DNA from: Prolixibacteraceae bacterium
GTDB taxonomy: Bacteria > Bacteroidota > Bacteroidia > Bacteroidales > Prolixibacteraceae
DNA: 64,000 nt
Assembly: GCA_018648265.1 (NCBI GenBank)
Contig: JABGRN010000018.1
Span: forward strand, 1-64,000
Reading direction: 5' to 3'
Shown: one piece after another, positions 8,368 to 18,908 of the stretch
How positions within the stretch are numbered: position 1 is the first letter of the stretch
Layout: every line of letters starts with the position of its first letter
The notes under the pieces: generated by a model
Told to the model about the DNA's origin: nothing
The model's database searches: none
What the model saw: only the letters and a program-made list of their open reading frames with translations
Program-made: the position numbers and the translations under genes

Positions 8368-10455
8368 TTGATTTCTTTTGGAACAAAATACTGGTTAATC
8401 CTTTTACTTGCCATCCTGGGTGCAACTCTTGGGGTGGTCGTACTTTTATATTTCAAAAACAAGGCAAACAACGAACTTAGCAAAAACCAGCTTCGCATTT
8501 TAATAACCTTGCGATTTCTATCATTTTTTTTGATAGCCTTTTTGTTGCTTTCCCCATTTTTAAAAAATCTCAAAAAGATTACACAAAACCCAATAATAAT
8601 TGCTGCCTGGGATAATTCCGGATCAATTGTTTCTACTGTAGATTCTGTTCGGGTCGCGTCTGAAATCAATCAATTAAAAAATAAAATTGAAAATGAATTG
8701 GGATCAAGTTATTCCCTTATTAACTATTTGTTCGGCGAAGAAACAAGTTTGGGCGAAAGATTGGATTTTACTGGAAAAAAATCGGACTACAATGAATTAA
8801 TATCTACGGTTCACAACAATCATTTTAACGAAAATATCGGTGCTCTGATTATTGCAGGAGACGGGATTTATAATCAGGGAAAAAATCCAGCAAATTTAAC
8901 TGGCGAAATCAACTTTCCTGTATTTACAATTGGGCTGGGCGACACAACCGGGCTGGTAGATTCGCGCATAGAAAATATTAGGGTGAACCGCACCTCATTT
9001 TCGGGGAACCACTTCCCGGTTGAAATTGATGCGCAATTCTCGAAACTAAAAGGGCAGCCTCTCAAACTAGCAGTAAAACAAGGCGATTCAGAATTGGCAA
9101 GCATTGTAATTACACCACCAAACAACAATTATTTTTATTCGCGGCAATTTACCCTCGAAGCAGGGGCACCCGGATTAAAACATTATTCAGTTACAATTGA
9201 ATCTGTTCAAAACGAGCGCAATACAAAAAACAACGAGGCCGGATTTGTAATTAATGTATTAGAAAGCAAGCAAAAAATCCTTATACTTTCCGATGGTCCG
9301 CACCCCGATATTGGGGCGGTTAAAAATACCCTCGATTTGCAAAAAACATACGAAGTTTCTGTCTTTACCGAAGAACCCTATCCATCAAATTTATCCGATT
9401 TTAATTTAGTAATCTTGAACCAATTGCCAACTTCAGGCAAATCGCTTGCAACTATTATTAAAACGGCCGAAAACAGCAGGATCCCAATACTTTTTATTGT
9501 TGGGAACAAAACATTTCTTCCACAATTAAATATGTTGGCTCAAGGAGCCCAGATTGTACCGCTGGCAGGTTTAGCGGAAGAAGCACAGGCAACCCTTAAC
9601 CCAACCTTTGCAACTTTTTCTCTGAGCGAAGATTTTAAAGAAATGTTATTGAAGTTCCCGCCATTACAAGCCCCGTTTGCTGAATATACTTTGGATCAGG
9701 CGTTTACACCACTCTTTTATCAAAAAATAAAAAATATTGAAACTGCAAAACCATTGATTGCAACTGGTACTTTAAATGGCCGCAAAACAGGGTTTATTTT
9801 TGGCGAAGGAATTTGGCGATGGCGGCTTACCAATTATTATTTTAATCAAAACCATGCAAGGTTTAACGAGTTGACAAACCAACTAATACAATACCTCGCG
9901 CTGCGTGAAAACGAGGACAATTTTATAGTTGAATTTAAACCGGTTTACGCTGAAATTGACGATGTTATATTAAACGCCGAACTTTATAACGACGCCTTTG
10001 AAGGTATTACTTCGGAAGAAATAAATATTAAATTGCAAAATACAGAGGGAGAGGAATTTAATTTTACTTTCGATGTTAGCGGAGAAAAGTATTATTTAAA
10101 TGCCGGGCATTTACCCATTGGCGATTACAGTTTTGCAGCCGAAGTAACTATTGGCAATGAGATATTTTCTGAAAATGGAAGTTTTACGATCGTACCTGTT
10201 AATCTTGAAAATGTACAAACAAGGGCTAATCATCAGGTTTTGTATCAGTTAGCAGTACAAAGCGGTGGTAATTTTTATCTTCCAGCTCAGGTTGAAGATT
10301 TAATCCGGGAATTAAAATCGGGCAGGCAATTAAAAATATCCAATTATTTTCAGGAAATGGTAAATGAACTCCTGAACTTTCGCTGGTTGTTTTTTGTTTT
10401 GCTCTTATTATTAAGCTTGGAATGGTTTTTGAAGAAATTTTGGGGCATTTACTAA
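8368..10455 (+). CDS. Membrane-anchored VWA-domain protein (TTG start)
   Basis: This 695-residue protein has two N-terminal membrane helices (about 8-29 and 43-65), a VWA-like domain beginning with the MIDAS-type stretch WDNSGSI (about 81-87), and a long beta-rich periplasmic part. One C-terminal membrane helix (about 670-690) precedes a basic tail. No in-frame ATG occurs until far into the protein, and the first hydrophobic helix begins right after TTG at 8368, so TTG is the likely start. A TATATTTA motif at 8335-8342 is a plausible -7 element. The layout resembles Bat-type and related Bacteroidota VWA proteins, but it is not a clear BatA. It heads a tight set with three DUF6340 lipoproteins. 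Confidence 0.75.
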   Translation: MISFGTKYWLILLLAILGATLGVVVLLYFKNKANNELSKNQLRILITLRFLSFFLIAFLLLSPFLKNLKKITQNPIIIAAWDNSGSIVSTVDSVRVASEINQLKNKIENELGSSYSLINYLFGEETSLGERLDFTGKKSDYNELISTVHNNHFNENIGALIIAGDGIYNQGKNPANLTGEINFPVFTIGLGDTTGLVDSRIENIRVNRTSFSGNHFPVEIDAQFSKLKGQPLKLAVKQGDSELASIVITPPNNNYFYSRQFTLEAGAPGLKHYSVTIESVQNERNTKNNEAGFVINVLESKQKILILSDGPHPDIGAVKNTLDLQKTYEVSVFTEEPYPSNLSDFNLVILNQLPTSGKSLATIIKTAENSRIPILFIVGNKTFLPQLNMLAQGAQIVPLAGLAEEAQATLNPTFATFSLSEDFKEMLLKFPPLQAPFAEYTLDQAFTPLFYQKIKNIETAKPLIATGTLNGRKTGFIFGEGIWRWRLTNYYFNQNHARFNELTNQLIQYLALRENEDNFIVEFKPVYAEIDDVILNAELYNDAFEGITSEEINIKLQNTEGEEFNFTFDVSGEKYYLNAGHLPIGDYSFAAEVTIGNEIFSENGSFTIVPVNLENVQTRANHQVLYQLAVQSGGNFYLPAQVEDLIRELKSGRQLKISNYFQEMVNELLNFRWLFFVLLLLLSLEWFLKKFWGIY

Positions 10456-10472
10456 AACGGTTTCAACGGTTC

Positions 10473-11531
10473 ATGGGACAAACAATCAGAAAAATAGAAA
10501 AACTGGCAACATTTATTTTATTAATATTTGTTGTGTTCTCGTGCATTACAACCAAATCAGTAATTATTGAAATCCCACAACCTTCAGGTAAAGAATTGCC
10601 TGCAAACATTCAAAGTTTAACTTTGGTAAATCGCACGATTAACGATAAATACCAAAATTTCAATACAAACTCGCTTCAAAAAATTTTTTATATAAATGAA
10701 TTTGATTTCGACACAGTAATCTACGATTTGCAAGCGGTTGATACTTCTTTAAAAGTATTAGGCGAATTACTTTTTGAATCAGGAAGATACGATTTTGTTA
10801 TTCCCGAAAACAGGTTTTTGGAGTTTCAAAAAAATTCTTTTATGACACGTGAAATGCCCTGGAGCGAAGTGAAAGAGATTTGCAAAACATACAATACCGA
10901 TGCAGTATTATCGCTCGATCATTTCTCAACAAGGATTGCAACTAAATACGATAAAGAAAGCTACTTCAGCCCAAATAATAACGGATTTTCTTCAGCCTAT
11001 ACGGCACAAATGATGATATATTATGAAGCGTTATTTCGGATTTACGACCCACTTCAAAAAAAAATCCTGGTACGTGAATTTTTGCGCGACACGCTGTACT
11101 GGAAAGAAGCTGATATTTCGAGCCGCAATTTATTCGAAAATTTCACACCTGTCAAACAGGGGTTAAGCGAAGCGGGTATTGCAATATCACTCGATTTTTC
11201 GGATAAAATAGGGACGGTTTGGCGAGAAGAACGAAGGAACTATTTTCAAAAGGGAAATGCTAAATTTACTCAGGCCAATTTTTTTGCAGAGTTGGGAGAA
11301 TGGGAAAATGCAATGGCACTTTGGAAAGAGTCGGTCGAAAATACAAATTCAAAATCGTTAAAAAGCAAAGCTCAGTTTAATATTGCCGTTGCTTACGAAC
11401 TGGAAGGGGATTTAACCCAGGCAATTTCGTGGGCACTAATATCGTACAATACCATGTACCGCCCGGCAACTTACGAGTATCTTGAAATACTCAAAAAAAG
11501 AAAAAGCGAATTAAAAAAACTAACAAAATGA
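10473..11531 (+). CDS. DUF6340-family lipoprotein, copy 1
   Basis: The first of three paralogues. From the ATG at 10473 it has a short basic N-terminus, a hydrophobic run and a lipobox VVFSC. An upstream in-frame ATG at 10422 would overlap the VWA gene and spoil the signal peptide, so 10473 is preferred. The central part carries family motifs (DAVLSLDHFS, LFRIYDPLQKKILVREF). The C-terminus is TPR-like (GEWENAMALWKESV, then AQFNIAVAYELEGDLTQAI). Its stop overlaps the next start as ATGA. Function is unknown; the predicted place is the outer or inner membrane facing the periplasm. Confidence 0.75.
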   Translation: MGQTIRKIEKLATFILLIFVVFSCITTKSVIIEIPQPSGKELPANIQSLTLVNRTINDKYQNFNTNSLQKIFYINEFDFDTVIYDLQAVDTSLKVLGELLFESGRYDFVIPENRFLEFQKNSFMTREMPWSEVKEICKTYNTDAVLSLDHFSTRIATKYDKESYFSPNNNGFSSAYTAQMMIYYEALFRIYDPLQKKILVREFLRDTLYWKEADISSRNLFENFTPVKQGLSEAGIAISLDFSDKIGTVWREERRNYFQKGNAKFTQANFFAELGEWENAMALWKESVENTNSKSLKSKAQFNIAVAYELEGDLTQAISWALISYNTMYRPATYEYLEILKKRKSELKKLTK

Positions 11532-12553
11532 ATCGATTTGTATTACTGTCTTTAATTTTGATGGTTTCTATTTCAGCGTGTACTGTTTACAGGGAATATC
11601 CGATTGACGTGTACCAACCCGGTAAAATTGCTATTCCGCCAGATGTACAAAATGTTGCATTAATATACAGGAACTTTAATTACGGAGGCGACACACTTAA
11701 ACATTATTACAAAGATGATTTTAAACTAAGAAAAGCAAGAAATGAACCTAAAAACCTGGATAGTATTTTGATAAAAACCTGTCTGAATGAAATGGCAGGA
11801 AAATTCAAAACAAATAAAACATTTAGCCAGGTAAAAGTTTTACCATACGATTTATTTAAAAAACATTCAGGGGAGAAACTACCAGCCCTGAATTTCGAAT
11901 TAGTAAAAAAACTGACAAACTCATCGCAAACAGATCTATTAATTTCGCTTGAAACATTCTCCTATTTTTTCTCTGAATATTCGGGAAATTTAGAAACGCC
12001 CGAATCGAATGAAGTAATTACTGCCGCGGTGTGGGCGGTTTACGATCCAACCACGGAAAAATTAATTGAGCGAAAAGCAATGATCGATACCGTTTTCTGG
12101 AATGGTTACGACGAACAGGGAAATTATCAGAAAAAAACCCGGCTACCACCTCGGGAAACAGCTTTGCGAATAGCTTCTCAATTGGCCGGTGAAAGTTATA
12201 CAAAGCGTTTTATTGCATCGTGGGAAACTGTAAACCGCATGTATTCAATCCCTCCCCTGCCCGATTTCTCGGAAGCTGCATATTATGTAGAAGAAGGAAA
12301 ATGGGACAATGCTATTAATCTTTGGAAAAAATACGCTACCGACAAAAACGGGAAAATGGCAATTAATGCACGCTACAACCTTGCGTTGGCATACGAAATG
12401 AAGGATGATCTGGAAACTGCTGCTAAATGGATTGCCGCTGCTAAAAAACTTGCTTTGGAATTCAGGAGCAAAGAAGATTTGAAAATAATTTTACTTTATC
12501 AAAAAATCCTGGATAAACGGGTAAAAGATATTCAACGTCTTAACCAAAACTAA
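11528..12553 (+). CDS. DUF6340-family lipoprotein, copy 2
   Basis: A 341-residue paralogue of its neighbours with signal peptide and lipobox VSISAC (Cys about 18). Shared features are LLISLETFSYF in the middle, AVYDPTTEKLIERK after it, RIASQLAGESYTKRFIASW and a TPR-like end (EEGKWDNAINLWKKY, ARYNLALAYEMKDDLETAAKW). Translational coupling with copy 1 is expected from the ATGA overlap, and copy 3 follows after one base. The similarity between the three is spread over the full length, so they arose by tandem duplication and have diverged strongly. Confidence 0.75.
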   Translation: MNRFVLLSLILMVSISACTVYREYPIDVYQPGKIAIPPDVQNVALIYRNFNYGGDTLKHYYKDDFKLRKARNEPKNLDSILIKTCLNEMAGKFKTNKTFSQVKVLPYDLFKKHSGEKLPALNFELVKKLTNSSQTDLLISLETFSYFFSEYSGNLETPESNEVITAAVWAVYDPTTEKLIERKAMIDTVFWNGYDEQGNYQKKTRLPPRETALRIASQLAGESYTKRFIASWETVNRMYSIPPLPDFSEAAYYVEEGKWDNAINLWKKYATDKNGKMAINARYNLALAYEMKDDLETAAKWIAAAKKLALEFRSKEDLKIILLYQKILDKRVKDIQRLNQN

Positions 12554-12554
12554 G

Positions 12555-13763
12555 ATGAAACCTTATTTTAAGTATTCAGGTTTTATTGTCCTGTTTATAA
12601 TTTTTCAGAGTTGCAACACACTGTACAATATTCGGGTAATTGATATTGAAGTGGTAGAACCAGCGCAAATCTTATTTCCTTCGGGCACTAAAAACATTGC
12701 AGTAAAATATAATAACAGTAACGTTTCTTACAATCTTAATTTTGCTGAATATTTTGAAGATTCACAAATTAAAACAGACTCTACCAATTTAGATAGTATT
12801 GCTTCAGAAATATATTTCGAGTCGTTTTTCAATTACTTAAACGAGCAAAATATATTTGATTCGATTACAGTACTGCCAAAAAATTATTATTCAAATGTAT
12901 TTTTTATCGATTCGTTAATAAAGAAAACCAAGACAGAATCGGATTCAATAATACCCAATTATCCCGAAACTAAAAAAAATGAATTTAAAATCTATTCTGA
13001 ATTAGTTAATAATCAGAGTACTAAAACACCAATTACAACCAAAGTTATTGACCCTGAATTTGGATTGTACTCGAAAGAAATATTGAAAAAAATAGCTGAT
13101 TTAACAAATGCCGACATGCTATTATCGTTAGATTTTTTTGCTACAACCGATGGAGAATTTTGCATAACTGAAGAATTAATGGGATACCAAATTGTAATCG
13201 TTCCGGTGCTTTGGAATTTTTACGATTTAAAAAAAATAAATCTCCAATATTTCTATAACCAAATTGACACCCTTGCATGGAATAGTTCAGGTTCAACAAT
13301 AAATCAGTTAAAAAAGGGACTTCCGCCAAGATATGATGCCATTTTAAATGCATCTGAAATTTCAGGTAATAAATTTGCAAATTTTTTAACTCCTCATTGG
13401 ATTAAGGTCCAACGAATGTATTACCATTCGGGGCAAATAGAAATGAAAAAAACCGATCAACTGGTTAAAGAGGGGAAATGGCTCGAAGCCGCTGCAATAT
13501 GGAAGGCAAATATCAACAACCCGAATAAAAATATTGCTGCAAAAAGTATGTTTAATTTGAGCCTTGCCTGCGAAATTGAGGGCGACATCGAATCTGCCGT
13601 TGAATGGGTAGTAATGTCGTACCACATTTTCGAACAAAAAAATGAAGTACATGCAGCAAATTGCACAGACTACATCAGAATTTTATCTCAGAGAAAACAA
13701 GATATTAAATATATTGAACTACAAATGAATTCAAAGGTTTCAACTACACCAACCGAAGAATAA
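12555..13763 (+). CDS. DUF6340-family lipoprotein, copy 3
   Basis: A 402-residue paralogue, longer than the other two because of a Ser/Asn/Lys-rich insert at about residues 115-165. Lipobox IIFQSC (Cys about 20). It keeps the family landmarks: DMLLSLDFFAT, VLWNFYDLKKINLQYFYNQ, KFANFLTPHWIKVQRMY and the TPR-like end (KEGKWLEAAAIWKANI, SMFNLSLACEIEGDIESAVEW). It is the last gene of the VWA-DUF6340 set and converges on the GH51 gene. The role is not known. Confidence 0.75.
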   Translation: MKPYFKYSGFIVLFIIFQSCNTLYNIRVIDIEVVEPAQILFPSGTKNIAVKYNNSNVSYNLNFAEYFEDSQIKTDSTNLDSIASEIYFESFFNYLNEQNIFDSITVLPKNYYSNVFFIDSLIKKTKTESDSIIPNYPETKKNEFKIYSELVNNQSTKTPITTKVIDPEFGLYSKEILKKIADLTNADMLLSLDFFATTDGEFCITEELMGYQIVIVPVLWNFYDLKKINLQYFYNQIDTLAWNSSGSTINQLKKGLPPRYDAILNASEISGNKFANFLTPHWIKVQRMYYHSGQIEMKKTDQLVKEGKWLEAAAIWKANINNPNKNIAAKSMFNLSLACEIEGDIESAVEWVVMSYHIFEQKNEVHAANCTDYIRILSQRKQDIKYIELQMNSKVSTTPTEE

Positions 13764-13828
13764 AACAATAAGCTAAAGTTTAATTTGAAGGTTTATTTTC
13801 CGGGGCATTTTTCTACAGTTTTTTCTAT

Positions 13829-15373
13829 CTATTTCAACTTTAACATCGCTACCGATTTCGAAGGCAAATTTACAGTCACTACATTTCCCTTCACTTTTAC
13901 GTCGTTAAACGAACTTAACTTTACCTGTTCATCTTTTCCGAAATCGTTATACGAATTGATTTTATCTCCTGTTATAATACTTCCTTCCTCAAATTCAACT
14001 TTTTCCATTCCACGTAATTCACATGTAATTTGAAGATCTTTGTTTGGATTAAGATTACTGATTGTTAAATGAATTTTGCCATTAGCAGCTTTTGAAGAAG
14101 TGACCGAAATGGCCGGGATATTTTCATCTTCAAAAGTATAATTCTCTGACACAACTGCCGAGGGCAACAAAGTTGCATCGTGATGTACCTGGTACATTTT
14201 AAAAACATAATACGAAGGAGTGCGAACAATCTCATCATCTTTTGTAAGAATCATCGCCTGCAAAACGTTAACCGTTTGCGCAATATTGGCCATCTTCACC
14301 CGCCGCGCATATTTATTAAACAAGTCGAGGTTTACCGATGCTACCAATGCATCTCGCAAAGTATTTTGCTGATAAAGGAAACCCGGGTTTGTTCCAGGCT
14401 CAACATCGTGCCAGTTTCCCCACTCGTCAACAATTAATCCCACCCTGTTTCGAGGATCATATTTATCCATAATCCGGATGTGTTTTTCGAGCAACTCATC
14501 CATAAAAAGTGTTTTTTTCATTGTAGTGAAATATTCACTTTCATCGAAAACCGTTGCCGAACCTTTTTGATTCCACGAATGACAAACCGTATAATAATGC
14601 AATGAAACACCTTGAAAACTTCGTCCCGGGTTACCGCTTTTCATTAGTGTTTCCATCCAATGATAATCCGCGCCATTTGGTCCGCCGGCAACTTCATATA
14701 AACGCTTGTCGCCATAATTTTTTGTGAACGTTGAATAACGGCGCATTTCGTTTGTATAATATTCAGCAGTCATACTTCCGCCGCAACCCCAGTTTTCGTT
14801 ACCAACACCCCAATATTTTACACCCCAGGGTTCTTCCTTTCCGTTGGCTTTCCGTAAATCTGTCATTGGGCTAACATTATTTGAATTCAGGTATTCCACC
14901 CATTGCGACATTTCCTGAACAGAACCGCTACCAAGATTTCCACAAATTACGGGTTCAGTTTCCAACTGTTGGCACAACTCCAGAAATTCGTGAGTACCAA
15001 AACTGTTGTCTTCCGTTACTCCACCCCAATGTGTATTAATCATGGTTGGTCGTTCACTTCGTGGGCCAATTCCATCCATCCAGTGATATTCATCGGCAAA
15101 ACAACCACCCGGCCATCGCAAATTTGGGATTCCGATTTCTTTTAAAGCATCAACAACATCATTTCTTATTCCAGCAGTATTCGGAATATCTGAGTTTTCG
15201 CCTACCCAGTATCCACCGTAAATACAGGTTCCCAGATGTTCAGAAAAGTGACCATAAATATGTTTACTGATAGTTTCCTTACCTAAATCGGTATTTATTA
15301 CAATTTTGTTTTGTGCAGATACAAATATTGAAAAAACAATAAAGAAACTGAGAAGAAGTCTTTTTAAATTCAT
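13829..15373 (-). CDS. Secreted GH51 alpha-L-arabinofuranosidase
   Basis: A 514-residue enzyme with a signal peptide (ending VSAQ, about 21). The GH51 TIM barrel shows [15 protein letters not shown] (85-98), the acid/base Glu in GNENWGCGG (E193) and the nucleophile Glu in IVDEWGNWH (E317); the C-terminal beta-sandwich follows. The family releases terminal alpha-L-arabinofuranose from arabinan or arabinoxylan. The signal peptide without a lipobox or T9SS tail points to the periplasm. It is transcribed alone; the next gene upstream ends at a strong terminator. Confidence 0.9.
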   Translation of the reverse strand: MNLKRLLLSFFIVFSIFVSAQNKIVINTDLGKETISKHIYGHFSEHLGTCIYGGYWVGENSDIPNTAGIRNDVVDALKEIGIPNLRWPGGCFADEYHWMDGIGPRSERPTMINTHWGGVTEDNSFGTHEFLELCQQLETEPVICGNLGSGSVQEMSQWVEYLNSNNVSPMTDLRKANGKEEPWGVKYWGVGNENWGCGGSMTAEYYTNEMRRYSTFTKNYGDKRLYEVAGGPNGADYHWMETLMKSGNPGRSFQGVSLHYYTVCHSWNQKGSATVFDESEYFTTMKKTLFMDELLEKHIRIMDKYDPRNRVGLIVDEWGNWHDVEPGTNPGFLYQQNTLRDALVASVNLDLFNKYARRVKMANIAQTVNVLQAMILTKDDEIVRTPSYYVFKMYQVHHDATLLPSAVVSENYTFEDENIPAISVTSSKAANGKIHLTISNLNPNKDLQITCELRGMEKVEFEEGSIITGDKINSYNDFGKDEQVKLSSFNDVKVKGNVVTVNLPSKSVAMLKLK

Positions 15374-15462
15374 TTTAATTCATTTTAAATTTCAAGAACG
15401 AACTTAATTATTTTCAAGATAATAAAAGCAACTAAAATCAGTAATTTGAAAAAACTATTTGG

Positions 15463-15520
15463 AAAAAAAATAGTTGGCCTAAACATGAATTTTTAAATTT
15501 TCAATAAGCCAACTATTTTT
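15463..15520 (-). terminator. Rho-independent terminator of the propeller-repeat gene
   Basis: A 13-bp perfect inverted repeat (AAAAATAGTTGGC / GCCAACTATTTTT) lies just after the gene ending at 15567 and before GH51. Read on the minus strand it ends in eight T. The 29-base loop itself is self-complementary, so a longer cruciform is possible. Confidence 0.75.
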
Positions 15521-15566
15521 AACAAAATTTATAAAATGTATCTTCCTAATATTTTTAAATCATTAG

Positions 15567-18500
15567 CTATTTATTTAATACCATTTTTTTAGTTGCAGAA
15601 TAATCGGAGGTGTTTAATTGATATAAGTACTGGCCTGCTGGTAATTCCGAAGCATTAAATTCAACGGTAAAAGTACCGGGAATATAATTCTGATTTACCA
15701 GGGTAACTACTTCCTGACCAAAAACATTAAACACTTTTAGCATTACTCTGGTTTCCAGAGGAATGGAAAATTCAATGATTGTAGAATTGTTAAACGGGTT
15801 TGGATAATTTGACAGATTGTAATTAAACGGAATTTCAGATGTTAATTCTATCAACCCATTTTCGGCTTCTCCACTTTTCAGGTCACTTTTATGAATTGTA
15901 ATGCTTCCTCCAGTGATTTCAGTTGTCGGATCAGCATTAGGATCATCTTCCCCAACCATGTTATCATAAACAAGCATGTCGCTCTCTTTATCCCATATTT
16001 TTATTCGAAACTTATCTACATCTGTACTGGGTGTCAGATTTGCATCGATAACTGTAACCTGGAAACCATATAAACCATCTCCGTTAATTGTACCTTCTCC
16101 TTTAAACATTGCCTTTGGGCCGGCAGTAATTAACCAATCAAAACTTTCTGAATGAAAATTTAATCCAGCTGCCTGAAACTGGAACTCTGTATTGCCTTCA
16201 GGAACTGTTCTTCCCTTTTTATATTTTGCAACAAAACCAAAATTTGCGGTTCCGGTTAATAAAGGATCAGCAACATAAGCGCCTTCAGGAGAATCAATCC
16301 AGCCACCACCGGTTACAAATCCATCTGATGGATCGTAAACTACGCAATATTGATAAATTTCAGTAGCTGATCCGCAAAAGGCCTGACTTACGGTAACAGT
16401 CACAGTATAAACTCCGGATGTTATGTAAGTATGTGTAGGATAAAATGTAAAATCAGGAAAAAGTTCTGTTGACACAGAGCCATCACCCCAGTCAATTTGT
16501 GCAAAAGCAATGTCGTTATCAATATCTTCATAGGAGACCGTTAATTGCACTTCACTATTTACTGGAAATGGATCAACAGATGCGTTAATAGAAATATTTT
16601 CTGGTGGATTAGTACTGAAATCGCCACATGGCAATAATGTAACACTCATTGGAAATGCCCCATTTGATCCGTCAAAACTGATTACCCTATTAAAATCTTC
16701 AGATACAGGGTCAAATTCAAAAAGTGTCCCTAAGCCTGTTGCTCCACCACCTCCTGATATACCATAAAATTTTCCGCATAATTCCATTAAGCTGCCCCTG
16801 AGATTTGCTCCGTTTGCCCCGCCATAATCATTAAAATTAGCTTTTATATTGTAAGCTTCTTCAATAGGGACACCAGGATCAAATTCAAACAATACACCTG
16901 CACCATTTGGTGTGGGATCAACTCCACCAGAGGAGGTCAATCCGTAAAGTTTACCTTGCCATTCCATAAGATTATCCCTGGGTGTTGAACCATCAACACC
17001 ATGCCATTCAAATTTTTTTGTAAAATTGTCGCTTGCAGGATGGTATTCAAATAACACACCATGAGCCGGTCCGGGATCAATAAGGCCACCTCCGGATGTT
17101 AATCCATATAAATTATCTCCCAAGACAGTCAATCCACCCCAGGGCAATTCTCCGTCAGTTCCTCCAAAATCGAATTTTTTGGTTAAATCTTCAACATCAG
17201 GATCGTATTCAAAAAGAGTTCCTTTCCCATTTAATCCTCCCATTGGAGCTAATCCATAAAGCTTTCCACTAAATTCAACTAAATGGTCATTTGAAGGAGA
17301 ATGGCCATTTTCTCCGTTAAAGTCGATTTTTTTATCCAGGATTCCAGTTACCGGGTCAAATTCGAATAGCACACCGTTATCTGTTAATCCTCCCCGTGAT
17401 GTAAGTCCATATAGTTTTCCATTATGCTCCATCAGTGTACCCCATGGCCACTGTCCATTAATTCCATCAAAACTATGTATTTTTGTAAATTCATCCGTAA
17501 CAGGATTTATTTCGTATATCATACCAGATGTCCAGTCTCCGGCAAAGGCTGTCATTCCATAAAATTTTCCACCAAATTCCAGAAGCCCACCATTAGGTCT
17601 TCCATATCGGAACGTATTATTGAAGTCCAGTTTTTTTGCAAAAACTCCGTTGGTTGGTTCATACTCAAAAAGGGTACCTTCTCTGACTGCTCCACCATAA
17701 CGAGTCAATCCATATAGTTTACCATTCCATTCAGCAAGAGTACCCATGGGATTATTGCCTTTGGCAACATCGTTTAAATCTACTTTTTTTACAAATGTGT
17801 TTGTAATAAGGTCGTATTCAAATAAAACTCCGTGATCGGTTATTCCTCCATAAGCAGTAGTACCAATAAGCTTATCGCCATATTTTATCAAACCGCCATA
17901 CGGATGGGCTCCGCTCAATCCACCAAAATCATATATTTTATTGTAAGTACTTGTTGAGAGGTCAAACTCAAATATTACCCCTGAATTACCTGGCATAAAT
18001 TCATTTCCGGTAATAACATTTGAATTAGATTCATTATCACCACCAAAAGTTGTCATTCCATAAAGATTATTGCCAATTGCAATTAATCCACCATAAGGGT
18101 GTGCACCATTGCCACCATCAAAATCAAATATTTTTAAGTAAATATTTGCTTCGGGATCATATTCATAAATTACTCCATAGTTATTGTCTCCACCCTTTAT
18201 GGTCATGCCATAAATCTTGTTATTTAATACTAATAAACTCCCCCAGGGTTGGATTCCATTTATTGCTCCGTCAAAATGAACAATTGTATTCATTGTCCTG
18301 GTTACAAGATCGTATTCATACATATAACCATCTTCATAATCTCCTCCAACATGAGATGTACCATATAGTTTATCATTCAATAATACCGGAGAATTTATTG
18401 GAGCGATAATTCCTGATACTTCCTGATATCCTTCTTCAAAATTATATTTGTACAATGCTCCTGGCCTGTTAGGACTTCCAAAGCGTGCTGTACCATAAAG

Positions 18501-18908
18501 ATCCCCTTCATATTCAATAACACCGCTATTGGGAGCGAAAGCCATATCATTCTCATCTGAATTAACCCTTACAAAATCGTATAAATTAGTGAAGACATTT
18601 TCTGCGGGGTTATATTCAAATAATACACCGCTGCCAGACCCTCCCTGTGATGTTGTTCCATAAAATTTTTCATTATAGAGAAAAAGTTTTGTAAACATTG
18701 GTTTGGAAGCATTAATAATTGGTTGCTTTTCAAATTCTTTTACAGCTACCAAATTAAGTCCCGAATCATCGGTTTTAAATACAACTCCGACATTGTCTTC
18801 GCCTCCAAGTGCTGTAGTTCCCCACAGTTCCTGAGTATGTGCACTTTTGTTTAACAAAGCAAAACAAAAAGTAATAAGTAAAATTGTTGTAATTTTTAAT
18901 AATTTCAT
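15567..18908 (-). CDS. Large T9SS-exported protein with 13 propeller-type repeats, PKD and post-COAP domains
   Basis: A 1113-residue protein. After the signal peptide (about 1-25) comes one partial and then 13 repeats of about 50-60 residues, each with a GKLYGLTSxGG-like core, then GVLFEYDP and a FDG..G..P segment. This is the Gloeo/Verruco repeat type (TIGR03803) that builds a beta-propeller-like array. A PKD-like domain (IDWGDGS, then HTYITSGVYTVTVTV) lies at about 780-850. It is followed by a post-COAP-like segment opening with FVTGGGWIDSPEGAY, and a T9SS type A tail (NYPNPFNNSTIIEF, then LPAGQYLYQL). It is expected on the cell surface, perhaps binding glycans or other cells; no catalytic site was recognised. 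Confidence 0.8.
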   Translation of the reverse strand: MKLLKITTILLITFCFALLNKSAHTQELWGTTALGGEDNVGVVFKTDDSGLNLVAVKEFEKQPIINASKPMFTKLFLYNEKFYGTTSQGGSGSGVLFEYNPAENVFTNLYDFVRVNSDENDMAFAPNSGVIEYEGDLYGTARFGSPNRPGALYKYNFEEGYQEVSGIIAPINSPVLLNDKLYGTSHVGGDYEDGYMYEYDLVTRTMNTIVHFDGAINGIQPWGSLLVLNNKIYGMTIKGGDNNYGVIYEYDPEANIYLKIFDFDGGNGAHPYGGLIAIGNNLYGMTTFGGDNESNSNVITGNEFMPGNSGVIFEFDLSTSTYNKIYDFGGLSGAHPYGGLIKYGDKLIGTTAYGGITDHGVLFEYDLITNTFVKKVDLNDVAKGNNPMGTLAEWNGKLYGLTRYGGAVREGTLFEYEPTNGVFAKKLDFNNTFRYGRPNGGLLEFGGKFYGMTAFAGDWTSGMIYEINPVTDEFTKIHSFDGINGQWPWGTLMEHNGKLYGLTSRGGLTDNGVLFEFDPVTGILDKKIDFNGENGHSPSNDHLVEFSGKLYGLAPMGGLNGKGTLFEYDPDVEDLTKKFDFGGTDGELPWGGLTVLGDNLYGLTSGGGLIDPGPAHGVLFEYHPASDNFTKKFEWHGVDGSTPRDNLMEWQGKLYGLTSSGGVDPTPNGAGVLFEFDPGVPIEEAYNIKANFNDYGGANGANLRGSLMELCGKFYGISGGGGATGLGTLFEFDPVSEDFNRVISFDGSNGAFPMSVTLLPCGDFSTNPPENISINASVDPFPVNSEVQLTVSYEDIDNDIAFAQIDWGDGSVSTELFPDFTFYPTHTYITSGVYTVTVTVSQAFCGSATEIYQYCVVYDPSDGFVTGGGWIDSPEGAYVADPLLTGTANFGFVAKYKKGRTVPEGNTEFQFQAAGLNFHSESFDWLITAGPKAMFKGEGTINGDGLYGFQVTVIDANLTPSTDVDKFRIKIWDKESDMLVYDNMVGEDDPNADPTTEITGGSITIHKSDLKSGEAENGLIELTSEIPFNYNLSNYPNPFNNSTIIEFSIPLETRVMLKVFNVFGQEVVTLVNQNYIPGTFTVEFNASELPAGQYLYQLNTSDYSATKKMVLNK

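Noticed and set aside
10422-10472. Upstream ATG start for DUF6340 copy 1.
   Set aside because: It lies inside the VWA gene and adds a charged extension ahead of a normal lipoprotein signal peptide.
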